Positions 17,255 through 24,805 of a stretch of 35,976 nt of DNA are shown piece by piece. Where the stretch lies: the NCBI GenBank assembly GCA_012837685.1, contig DUQS01000018.1:1-35976 (forward strand). Direction: 5' to 3'. Each line of letters starts with the position of its first letter. The first letter of the stretch is position 1. This stretch comes from Bacteroidales bacterium. GTDB lineage: Bacteria > Bacteroidota > Bacteroidia > Bacteroidales > Paludibacteraceae. The position numbers were made by a program, and so were the translations under genes. Under the pieces are notes generated by a model. That model did not search any database and had not been told where the DNA came from. It saw nothing but the letters and a program-made list of their open reading frames with translations.

Positions 17255-17282
17255 AAAAAAACCGTCAGTTTGACGGTTTTTT
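17255..17282. terminator. Bidirectional terminator after the DUF4405 gene
   Basis: An 11-bp stem (AAAAACCGTCA with TGACGGTTTTT, loop gtt) with an A-run on the left and a T-run on the right, 20 nt after the DUF4405 stop. It can end the plus-strand cluster and also minus-strand transcription arriving from the PBP1A operon and DUF5652 gene. Confidence 0.85.
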
Positions 17283-17311
17283 ATTTTTAACATTTTTACA
17301 ACACCAATAAT

Positions 17312-17342
17312 CTGTGCGCTTATTCCGAGTATTCAACTGTTG
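17312..17342. repeat. Direct repeat copy A (relic of the PBP1A gene end)
   Basis: These 31 nt match 17610-17640 with one mismatch. That second copy spans the stop codon and last codons of the PBP1A gene. Weaker similarity continues to about 17363 (CCTTATCAGCATT against CCTCATCGGCATT), so this is a degenerate duplicate of roughly the last 18 codons of PBP1A, without a gene of its own. Confidence 0.85.
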
Positions 17343-17381
17343 CTGACAAAAACCTTATCAGCATTCTTTAATTATTTTTGA

Positions 17382-17591
17382 TTACAGATGCAAATCTTTT
17401 TTTCGTTGTATTAAAATGTAAACTATCGGTAAAATACCTATTGTATTAAATATTGTAATGCAAATAAACCAAATCAGATGATTGTTGCGTGCGGATTTCC
17501 ACATTGCGATTACTTTCCAAACAACATCCCAAAGCACAAGAACAATGAAAATTGGTAAAAACCAAGTAGAATAATTTTGAAATATTTCCAT
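17382..17591 (-). CDS. DUF5652-like small membrane protein
   Basis: A 69-residue protein with two hydrophobic segments: about 8-30 (TWFLPIFIVLVLWDVVWKVI) and 42-61 (WFICITIFNTIGILPIVYIL). The pattern LW...WK..AMWKSARNN..WF....FNTIGILPIVY is that of the DUF5652 family of small two-helix proteins resembling phospholipase D/nuclease N-terminal segments. The function is unknown. It lies 26 nt downstream of PBP1A on the same strand, between two direct repeats derived from the end of that gene, so it appears to be an inserted cassette. Confidence 0.7.
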   Translation of the reverse strand: MEIFQNYSTWFLPIFIVLVLWDVVWKVIAMWKSARNNHLIWFICITIFNTIGILPIVYILIQRKKDLHL

Positions 17592-17609
17592 AGTGTCTTA
17601 GTTTAATTG

Positions 17610-17640
17610 CTGTGCGCTTATTCCGAGTATTCAACCGTTG
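17610..17640. repeat. Direct repeat copy B (at the PBP1A 3' end)
   Basis: Partner of 17312-17342 (30 of 31 identical). This copy contains the PBP1A stop codon (17618-17620) and the codons for its final residues VEYSE. The two copies enclose the DUF5652 gene. Confidence 0.85.
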
Positions 17641-19957
17641 TTTCTAATTTACACCCCTCATCGGCATTGAATGACGCAGGAATGTCGAACCGTTGCGTGG
17701 GGTCGTAACCCAACGTTGGGTCTTTGAGAACTTTGTCTATATAGTAAGCCCATATAGGCAATGCCATACTTGCACCTTGTCCGTGCAACATGCTGTTGAA
17801 ATGTACAGTTCTATCTTCAAAGCCAACCCACACGCCCGATACCAAAGTTGGCGTAAATCCGATAAACCAACCGTCTGCATGATTTTGAGTTGTACCTGTT
17901 TTGCCTCCTGCAGGTGCATGTACATTGTAACGATAGCGCACACGAATACCTGTTCCACCGTCCATTACACCAGTCAACATATTGAGCATTTTATAGGAAG
18001 TAAGTTCGTCTATTACCTCTTCCGTTTTTGGTATGAAACTGGCAATAAGGTTACCGTTGGCATCTTCGATATGAGTAACGTAAAGCGGCTCCACACGAAT
18101 ACCCTTGTTCGGGAATGTAGTATAAGCACCCACCATTTCCGCCACCGTAACTTCGCACGGACCAAGACACAACGACACTACAGGAACAAGTTCGCCGCGA
18201 ATACCAAAGGAACGCATCAGTTTTATCAACTGTTCAGGCGTGAACAAACTCATCAAATAGGCTGTTATCCAGTTGTTTGATGTGGCCAAACCCCAACGCA
18301 GAGTTACTTCCTCACCCAATTTTGCTTTAGAACTGTTACGTGGCGTAAAATCGCGTCCAAGACCATCTTTCAGCGTTATTTCTTTATTAATGGTCTTATC
18401 GCAGGGCCAAAAACCATCGTTCATAGCCAAGGTGTACAAAAACGGTTTAATGGTAGAACCCACTTGCCGACGACCTATATTAACCATATCGTATTGGAAA
18501 AACGAAAAGTTTGGACCACCGACATAGGCTTTTACATGACCGCTAACAGGATCCATAGACATAAATCCACAACGCGCAAAATATTTGTGATAACGAATAG
18601 AATCGAGCGGTGTCATTATGGTGTCGAGTGTTCCGTTCCATGAAAAGACGCTCATTTCTACCGGTGTGTTGAAAATTTCCCAGATTTCTTCTTCCGATTT
18701 ACGTGCCTTTTTCAAACCGCGATACCTATCGGTCTGTTTCATGGTCGTGTACATTATTTCATCTATCTCTTTTTCGGTAACATAAGAAGCAAAAGGTGCT
18801 TTTTTGCGTTTTGCTTGTTCCTTAAAGAAATTTTGTTGAACTTCCTTAATATGCTTTTCCACAGCCTCCTCAGCATAAGTTTGCATCCGCGAATCGATTG
18901 TGGTGTAAATTTTCAGACCATCGGTATAAAGATTATAGGTTGAACCGTCCGACTTCGGGTTTTTAGCAAAAAATCCATACAGCGGATTGGTAGCCCAAGC
19001 CAACGAATCCATCGAATATTTTCCGTGCGGTTTCAGTTGCCAATCGGCATACTGTGAGCGTTTTGGCTCTTTTGCCATGAGGCACATTCGCAAATATTCG
19101 CGAAAATAGGGCGCTAAACCCAATTTATGATCGACTTTGTGATAATTGAGCGTCAGCGGCAGCATTTTTAAGGAATCGTTTTCCTCTTTTGTAATAAAAT
19201 CAGCTTTTTCCATCTGTTTCAGCACCACATTGCGCCGTTGAAGCGTTTGCTCTTTTCGCCGCAAAGGATTGTAAAGAGACGGATTTTTGCACATGCCCAC
19301 CAACATAGCAGCTTCCTCTATTTTCAATTGGTCGGGAGCTTTGCCAAAATAGACTTGCGATGCCGTTTTGATGCCTACCGCATTATTCAAAAAATCGAAC
19401 TTATTAAGGTACATCGTTATAATTTCCTGTTTGGTGTACAACTCTTCCAAACGCACAGCAATAGCCCATTCGATAGGTTTTTGGAATGCTCTTTCAAAAA
19501 TATTGGAAGCCATAGGCGAATAGAGTTGTTTGGAAAGTTGCTGCGTAATTGTGCTGCCTCCGCCCGCCCCTTTGCGCTGCATCAGCCCGCGAACAAAAAA
19601 CACGCGTGCCAACGCCCATCCGTCAATACCGGAATGTTCATAGAAACGAACATCTTCAGTAGCTATCAACGCATTTATCACATGGGGCGATATGTCGTTA
19701 AAACCTACCTGCACACGATTTTCTTTTTCGGCAAAAAAGGTGCCGATAACTTTCATATCCGACGAATAGATTTCAGTCGCAAATTTGTTTTTCGGATTTT
19801 GCAAATCTTCAATAGGAGGCATATAGCCAATCCAGCCTTTCACAATCATCCAAAAAAGCACTACTATCAACACAATAGCACCGGCAAACAGTCCCCAAAA
19901 CCATTTGAGAAATTTTACTTTTTGTTGATGCGTGATAAGAGATTTTTTATTTGTCAT
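17618..19957 (-). CDS. Penicillin-binding protein 1A, bifunctional
   Basis: A 779-residue bifunctional peptidoglycan synthase. A short cytoplasmic tail and one membrane segment (about 20-41) anchor it. The GT51 glycosyltransferase domain (about 60-240) has ATEDVRFYEHSG with catalytic Glu101 and GGSTITQQLSKQLY. The transpeptidase domain has the acylated Ser501 in GSTIKPF, SNN at 560-562 and KTGTT at 686-690. The length and order match class A PBPs of Bacteroidetes (PBP1A/MrcA-type). Its 3' end is partly duplicated 300 nt downstream. It lies 41 nt behind glgB and ends the long minus-strand operon. The family assignment is certain; choosing a specific mrcA or pbpF name is not justified. Confidence 0.95.
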   Translation of the reverse strand: MTNKKSLITHQQKVKFLKWFWGLFAGAIVLIVVLFWMIVKGWIGYMPPIEDLQNPKNKFATEIYSSDMKVIGTFFAEKENRVQVGFNDISPHVINALIATEDVRFYEHSGIDGWALARVFFVRGLMQRKGAGGGSTITQQLSKQLYSPMASNIFERAFQKPIEWAIAVRLEELYTKQEIITMYLNKFDFLNNAVGIKTASQVYFGKAPDQLKIEEAAMLVGMCKNPSLYNPLRRKEQTLQRRNVVLKQMEKADFITKEENDSLKMLPLTLNYHKVDHKLGLAPYFREYLRMCLMAKEPKRSQYADWQLKPHGKYSMDSLAWATNPLYGFFAKNPKSDGSTYNLYTDGLKIYTTIDSRMQTYAEEAVEKHIKEVQQNFFKEQAKRKKAPFASYVTEKEIDEIMYTTMKQTDRYRGLKKARKSEEEIWEIFNTPVEMSVFSWNGTLDTIMTPLDSIRYHKYFARCGFMSMDPVSGHVKAYVGGPNFSFFQYDMVNIGRRQVGSTIKPFLYTLAMNDGFWPCDKTINKEITLKDGLGRDFTPRNSSKAKLGEEVTLRWGLATSNNWITAYLMSLFTPEQLIKLMRSFGIRGELVPVVSLCLGPCEVTVAEMVGAYTTFPNKGIRVEPLYVTHIEDANGNLIASFIPKTEEVIDELTSYKMLNMLTGVMDGGTGIRVRYRYNVHAPAGGKTGTTQNHADGWFIGFTPTLVSGVWVGFEDRTVHFNSMLHGQGASMALPIWAYYIDKVLKDPTLGYDPTQRFDIPASFNADEGCKLETTVEYSE

Positions 19958-19998
19958 ATCTTATTAATTATCGAATATATACATAAAAACCGAATATT

Positions 19999-21996
19999 TT
20001 ACTGCTTTAATCTAAGCACCATAGCCGAACGGCTCGGAATATACAACCTCAGCCATTCTTTATTTTTAAGATGGCTGGGCTGCGTGATATGTTGCACTTT
20101 ATTATCATTGAAACCGAAACCTCCAAACTGCTTGTCGTCAGTATCCAAAACGACTTCATAAGTGCCTTTTTTTACCAAAATTCCGTAATCGACAAACGAT
20201 TTTTGTCCATTGAAATTGAACACAAACAACAAGTTTTTTCGCTTATACGCTACCAATTGGTCGCCTTCGTTATCCCACACTTTTTCTATCGGTAGTTCGT
20301 TGAATTTCTTTTCAGATTTAATCAAACGTATCATAGCTTCGTCGAAAACCGCCAAATCGTGGTATAAAAGCTTATCGTTGTCCCTTAAGCTCCATTGACG
20401 ACGAGCATAGTAGTACGACCAGCCGTTGCCTTCGCGTGGAAAATCAATCCATTCAGGATGTCCGAATTCATTACCCATAAAATTAAGGTAGCCGCCATTG
20501 ATGGTTGTGGACGTAATCAGGCGAATCATTTTGTGAAGCGCTATACCTCTGTTCACCAACAGCGTTTCATCGCCTTTCTGCATATGCCAATACATATCGG
20601 AATCGATAAGGCGGAAAATTATGGTTTTATCGCCCACCAACGCTTGGTCGTGACTTTCGGCGTAACTGATAGTTTTTTCACCCAAACGGCGGTTAATCAT
20701 CTCCCAATAGATATGCCCCGCCATCCAATCTTCATCTTTGACTTCTTTGATATATTTTATCCAAAAATCGGGCAAGCCCATTGCCATGCGGTAATCAAAA
20801 CCCATTCCGCCATCGTCAAACGACACAGCCAATTCGGGTAGTCCGCTCATCTCTTCAGCAATGGTTATGGCATACGGATTGACTTCGTGAATTAATTTGT
20901 TAGCCAAAGTCAGGTAACACAGTGCATCGCCGTCCTGATTCATATTATAATAATCGGAATAGGAGAGAAAATCCTGTCCCAATCCATGATTTCGGTAAAT
21001 CATAGACGTTACGCCATCGAAACGAAAACCGTCAAATTTATATTCTTCAATCCAAAATTTGCAATTGGAAAGCAAAAAGTGAAGTACTTCATTTTTATTG
21101 TAGTTGAAGCACAACGAATCCCAAGCGGGATGTTCGCGGCGGTCGCCGCCATGAAAATATTGATAAGGCGTACCGTCGAAACGACCAAGTCCTTCCACCT
21201 CATTTTTTACCGCATGCGAATGGACAATGTCCATAATAACCGCCAGACCGTTTTGGTGTGCCTCGTCAATCAGTTGTTTCAACTCTTCGGGCGTGCCGAA
21301 ACGCGATGAAGCTGCAAAAAAGCTGGACACATGGTAACCAAACGACCCGTAATAGGGATGTTCTTGTATCGCCATTATTTGCAGGCAATTGTAACCCGCT
21401 TCTATCACACGCGGCAGCACATTTCGGCGAAATTCGTCGTAAGTGCCCACTTTTTCCTCTTCCGTAGCCATACCTATATGACACTCATAGATGAGCAACG
21501 GCGATGTGGACGGTTTGAATTTTTTTATTTTAAATTTATATTCCTCTTCAGGAGACCACACTTGTGCCGAAAAAATCTTTGTATGTTCATCTTGCACCAC
21601 ACGTCTTGCCCAAGCCGGTATGCGCTCGCCATAGCCACCATTCCACTCTATCAATAATTTATATAAATCGCCGTGCGCCATCGACTTTTCGCCAAAACGT
21701 CCCTCCCACACGCCATTTTCCAATGGTTGCAGACGGTAATCTTCGCTCTTTTTCCAATCGTTGAAATCGCCGATGATATAAATTGCCGTAGCGTTAGGTG
21801 CCCATTCCCTGAAAAACCAGTTACGTTTTACCTTATGCAGACCAAAAAAGAGATAGCCTGTGGCAAATTCCGATAAATTGGCATTATTGCCTACCAATTC
21901 CTTTTCCTTACGGAGTGCATAATCGTAACGTCCTTGGAGCGCATCGGAATAAGGCTCAAGCAAAGAATCGTTCTGAACAATTTTGAGTGGCTTCAT
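19999..21996 (-). CDS. glgB: 1,4-alpha-glucan branching enzyme
   Basis: A 665-residue glycogen branching enzyme (GH13). It has an N-terminal CBM48-like module (about 45-145; FREWAPNATAIYIIGDFNDW). A catalytic barrel follows, with YECHIGMATEEEKVGTY, VIMDIVHSH, the nucleophile Asp327 in GFRFDGVTSMIY, the acid/base Glu in ITIAEEMSG (about 381) and SYAESHDQALVGDKT. A beta-rich C-terminal domain ends it. The LQIMAIQEHPYYGSFGYHV signature places it with the eukaryote-like GH13_8 branch rather than the E. coli GlgB branch. It makes alpha-1,6 branches in storage glycogen. No other glycogen genes are nearby; it sits between yhcH and PBP1A. Confidence 0.95.
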   Translation of the reverse strand: MKPLKIVQNDSLLEPYSDALQGRYDYALRKEKELVGNNANLSEFATGYLFFGLHKVKRNWFFREWAPNATAIYIIGDFNDWKKSEDYRLQPLENGVWEGRFGEKSMAHGDLYKLLIEWNGGYGERIPAWARRVVQDEHTKIFSAQVWSPEEEYKFKIKKFKPSTSPLLIYECHIGMATEEEKVGTYDEFRRNVLPRVIEAGYNCLQIMAIQEHPYYGSFGYHVSSFFAASSRFGTPEELKQLIDEAHQNGLAVIMDIVHSHAVKNEVEGLGRFDGTPYQYFHGGDRREHPAWDSLCFNYNKNEVLHFLLSNCKFWIEEYKFDGFRFDGVTSMIYRNHGLGQDFLSYSDYYNMNQDGDALCYLTLANKLIHEVNPYAITIAEEMSGLPELAVSFDDGGMGFDYRMAMGLPDFWIKYIKEVKDEDWMAGHIYWEMINRRLGEKTISYAESHDQALVGDKTIIFRLIDSDMYWHMQKGDETLLVNRGIALHKMIRLITSTTINGGYLNFMGNEFGHPEWIDFPREGNGWSYYYARRQWSLRDNDKLLYHDLAVFDEAMIRLIKSEKKFNELPIEKVWDNEGDQLVAYKRKNLLFVFNFNGQKSFVDYGILVKKGTYEVVLDTDDKQFGGFGFNDNKVQHITQPSHLKNKEWLRLYIPSRSAMVLRLKQ

Positions 21997-22009
21997 AAAT
22001 ATAACGAAA

Positions 22010-22450
22010 TTAGAGTCTTATTTTTACAATCAATTTTTTCAAAAAACCGTTGGCAATACTTGGTGCATGGGCATCTTCGGGAAAGAAAATCGTGAATTGT
22101 CCCACAGCAACATCGACCACCGTTTCGGGCAATTCGTCATAAAACGCTACGTCTTTCGCCTCATCATAAGGCACCGAAGGCGCTCCGCAATTTTTGAGAC
22201 TTTTCCAGCCCATTTTTTCGTTTATCGACAGTGGCACTTGAATATCAATGTACTTTTTGTGTGCTTCAAACGGTGCAGTTTCCTTGCCATCCATTTCCAT
22301 AACATTGATGAACAAATTGTCGCCGTCTATTTCCATTTTTCCAGACGGAACGGTCGAAAAATCGGTCTGTTTCAATACCTCGAAAGCTTTTTTAAAACGC
22401 GGATGTAAACTTTCATAACCTGCCGAATTATCTAACGAATCAAGAATCAT
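22010..22450 (-). CDS. YhcH/YjgK/YiaL family protein
   Basis: A 146-residue soluble cupin-fold protein of the DUF386 family (EbgC/YhcH/YiaL). ENL-type motifs are seen: FEAHKKYIDIQVPLS, GWKSL and FTIFFPEDAHAPSI, which carry the His and Glu residues thought to bind a metal. Relatives are linked to sugar catabolism (sialic acid, lyxose, beta-galactosidase), possibly as sugar-anomer or epimer handling proteins. There are no sugar-specific genes beside it other than glgB, which starts 13 nt downstream. It follows the lipoprotein gene by 1 nt, so the genes are co-transcribed. Confidence 0.9.
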   Translation of the reverse strand: MILDSLDNSAGYESLHPRFKKAFEVLKQTDFSTVPSGKMEIDGDNLFINVMEMDGKETAPFEAHKKYIDIQVPLSINEKMGWKSLKNCGAPSVPYDEAKDVAFYDELPETVVDVAVGQFTIFFPEDAHAPSIANGFLKKLIVKIRL

Positions 22451-22451
22451 A

Positions 22452-23267
22452 TTACTGAAGTTTTTGGGTTAATTGTAATTGTCGATGTTGCATCTTTTTT
22501 TGCTGCAAGCGCATTTCACGCATATCTTTGAGCAAGGAAGAAAGACGAAACGTTTTCAAAAAAGCTTCTTTGTCGCTTTGCGGCAAAAAATACGAATAAG
22601 AGCGTGTTCCCAACAAAGTTATTTTTACTTTTTCTGCTTCGTTTTCAGCTATAAATTGCGGAAATCCGCCCAACATATCATTTAGGAACAACACCATTTC
22701 GCGGTGTACGCCACCATCGTTGTATTCGTGAACATCTGCCGGCGATACCGTTTCCGTTTCTGCAAAAAGTTCGCCCACATTGGCTCTCAGTGAGTTATGT
22801 TGTAATTTGCCACCAATATAGTAGCTCATCACATAAAAATTGCCGTTTTCGTCGGTGTAAGGTTTCACGTAGTTTCTATCGACATTTGCCTCTGTTTTTT
22901 GACTTTTGAAAACAAAGTTGCCGACATCTTGGTATTTGTCATCTTTCTCAAAACGGAACAATTTTTTTTGTACCTCAAACTCCTCTGTTTTTACCATCAA
23001 CACACTATCAATATAAGGCAAATTTCTATCAATTTCAAACTGCTCTATCCGCCACGATAGCGTATCAGCCATTCGGCGCGTTTTTACAATTTTAGGATAA
23101 GTCGTGTGAATAGAATCTATCAACAATTTTGCGGCATTGACTTCCTTTTTGGCAAAATGCACTTGCGCCTCCTCCAGCAACTTTTGCGAAAGCTGTTCAT
23201 CGGTAAGATCGCCACATGCAGTCAACAATACAGCCAAAATGCCTATTATCGGTTTAAGGTTTTTCAT
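22452..23267 (-). CDS. Lipoprotein of unknown function
   Basis: The start at 23267 gives about 271 residues and a clean lipoprotein signal (MKNLKPIIGILAVLLTAC, acylated Cys18); a second ATG lies two codons upstream. After the lipobox comes a helical, TPR-like segment (LLEEAQVHFAKKEVNAAKLLIDSIHTTYPKIVKTRRMADTLSWRI). A beta-rich middle follows (GNFVFKSQKTEANVDRNYVKPYTDENGNFYVMSYYIGG) and a Gln/Arg-rich helical tail ends it. Similar proteins appear in other Bacteroidales, but I recognise no named family. It overlaps the DUF2007 gene end by 14 nt and precedes yhcH by 1 nt, so it belongs to the thrC-PBP1A operon. Confidence 0.75.
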   Translation of the reverse strand: MKNLKPIIGILAVLLTACGDLTDEQLSQKLLEEAQVHFAKKEVNAAKLLIDSIHTTYPKIVKTRRMADTLSWRIEQFEIDRNLPYIDSVLMVKTEEFEVQKKLFRFEKDDKYQDVGNFVFKSQKTEANVDRNYVKPYTDENGNFYVMSYYIGGKLQHNSLRANVGELFAETETVSPADVHEYNDGGVHREMVLFLNDMLGGFPQFIAENEAEKVKITLLGTRSYSYFLPQSDKEAFLKTFRLSSLLKDMREMRLQQKKMQHRQLQLTQKLQ

Positions 23268-23496
23268 CCGCATGAATTTCGTCCAATAATTTGTTTGCAG
23301 CCTCTTCGTCGTGTTCAAAAACGTGCAGTTTGATGCCACCGAAAGGCGATGAAAACATCGGATAGAGCTGAACTACAGTAGAATCGCTCAAAAACGATTG
23401 GATACCGCCCTGCTCCAACGCCTGTTTATCGTACATCGCCTCCGCCAATGTTTCGTAAGTTCTGAGTATTAATGTTTTAGATTTTAAATCTTTCAT
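23254..23496 (-). CDS. DUF2007 domain protein
   Basis: An 80-residue protein. The pattern LRTYETLAEAMYDKQALEQGGIQSFLSDSTVV, then GGIKLHVFEHDEEAANKLLDEI, matches the DUF2007 (putative signal-transducing, ferredoxin-like fold related to PII) family. In this family an N-terminal strand and helix bring GI and IKLxV motifs together. Function is unknown. Its ATG overlaps the thrC TGA by four bases, a sign of translational coupling. Confidence 0.85.
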   Translation of the reverse strand: MKDLKSKTLILRTYETLAEAMYDKQALEQGGIQSFLSDSTVVQLYPMFSSPFGGIKLHVFEHDEEAANKLLDEIHADEKP

Positions 23497-24794
23497 TTAT
23501 CCGCCATTAAATAACTTTTAAACGCCTCAAATGTTTTAGCCATCGGCACACTTTGCTTTTCGCCTTGCATAAAAGCCTGCAATTTTGCCGGCACCGCTAC
23601 TTCCGTGCCAATTATTTTTTCAACCGTTTCTTTAAATTTAGCAGGATGCGCCGTTTCCAAGAACACACCCGTTTCGCCGGCAGTAAGACCTTCGCACAAC
23701 GCACGATAACCGCACGCACCATGCGGGTCGAGCAAATAACCGGTTTCTTCAAAGCAACGTTTCAATGATTCTGCTATCTGATTGTCGTCGTAAGAACAAC
23801 CTGAAATATCGGCGCAAATCGCCTCGTGCGAACCATTATAAAGGTCGAGCACGCGGGCAAAATTGCTCGGGTCGCCCACATCCATTGCATTGGCGATGGT
23901 TGCCACCGAAGGACGCGGCACATAGTTGCCCGTACGCAAATAATGCAAAAAAATGTCATTGCGATTGTTGGCAGCTATAAATCGTTTAATTGGTAATCCC
24001 ATACGTTTGCCGAACAATCCGGCGGTGATGTTGCCAAAATTACCACTTGGCACGCAAACCACCACATTATCAGCCTTTCCCAACTTTTTCAATTGAGCAT
24101 ACGCATAGAAATAGTAAAACGCCTGAGGTAAGAAACGCGCCACATTTATTGAATTGGCAGACGTGAGTTTCATTTTTGCGTTCAACTGCTTGTCCATAAA
24201 AGCATTTTTCACCAATGCCTGACAATCATCGAACGTTCCATCAACTTCCAATGCCGTGATATTTTGTCCCAAAGTCGTAAATTGGCACTCTTGAATGGGG
24301 CTAACCAAACCTTTCGGGTAAAGCACATAAACATGAACGCCCTCGACACCAAGAAAACCGTTGGCAACCGCACTTCCCGTATCACCCGAAGTGGCGACAA
24401 GCACATTCACATCGTCTCCTTCGCGATTGACAAAATAAGCCAACAAACGGGACATAAACCGTGCACCAACATCTTTAAATGCCAAAGTTGGTCCATGAAA
24501 CAGTTCCAAACTGTAAATAGAATTGGAAACTTTTACCAACGGCACGTCGAAATTCAATGTTTCGTACACAATGCGTTTGAGCGCATCGGCTTCCACATCC
24601 TCGCCGAAAAAAGTATCGGCTACCGTGTAAGCCATTTCCTGAAACGACAAAGTATCGATAGTATCAAAAAATGCTTGTGGCAAACGTTTTATTACGTCAG
24701 GCATAAACAGTCCTTTATCGTCTGCCAAGCCTTTTATGACTGCTTGCCTAAGCGACACGCCACTCACTTTGCCGTTTGTGCTGTAGTAGTTCAT
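23493..24794 (-). CDS. thrC: Threonine synthase
   Basis: A 433-residue PLP enzyme converting O-phosphohomoserine to threonine. The PLP lysine is Lys107 in LFHGPTLAFKDVGARFM. Other marks are VATSGDTGSAVANGFLG, TSANSINVARFLPQ and VCVPSGNFGNITAGLF. The N-terminal YYSTNGKVSGVSLRQAVIKGLADDKGLFMPD is typical of bacterial ThrC of class I length. Catalysis is in the cytoplasm. It follows the DUF1015 gene by 11 nt. No other threonine-pathway gene is in the window. Confidence 0.97.
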   Translation of the reverse strand: MNYYSTNGKVSGVSLRQAVIKGLADDKGLFMPDVIKRLPQAFFDTIDTLSFQEMAYTVADTFFGEDVEADALKRIVYETLNFDVPLVKVSNSIYSLELFHGPTLAFKDVGARFMSRLLAYFVNREGDDVNVLVATSGDTGSAVANGFLGVEGVHVYVLYPKGLVSPIQECQFTTLGQNITALEVDGTFDDCQALVKNAFMDKQLNAKMKLTSANSINVARFLPQAFYYFYAYAQLKKLGKADNVVVCVPSGNFGNITAGLFGKRMGLPIKRFIAANNRNDIFLHYLRTGNYVPRPSVATIANAMDVGDPSNFARVLDLYNGSHEAICADISGCSYDDNQIAESLKRCFEETGYLLDPHGACGYRALCEGLTAGETGVFLETAHPAKFKETVEKIIGTEVAVPAKLQAFMQGEKQSVPMAKTFEAFKSYLMADK

Positions 24795-24805
24795 AAAATT
24801 TATTT

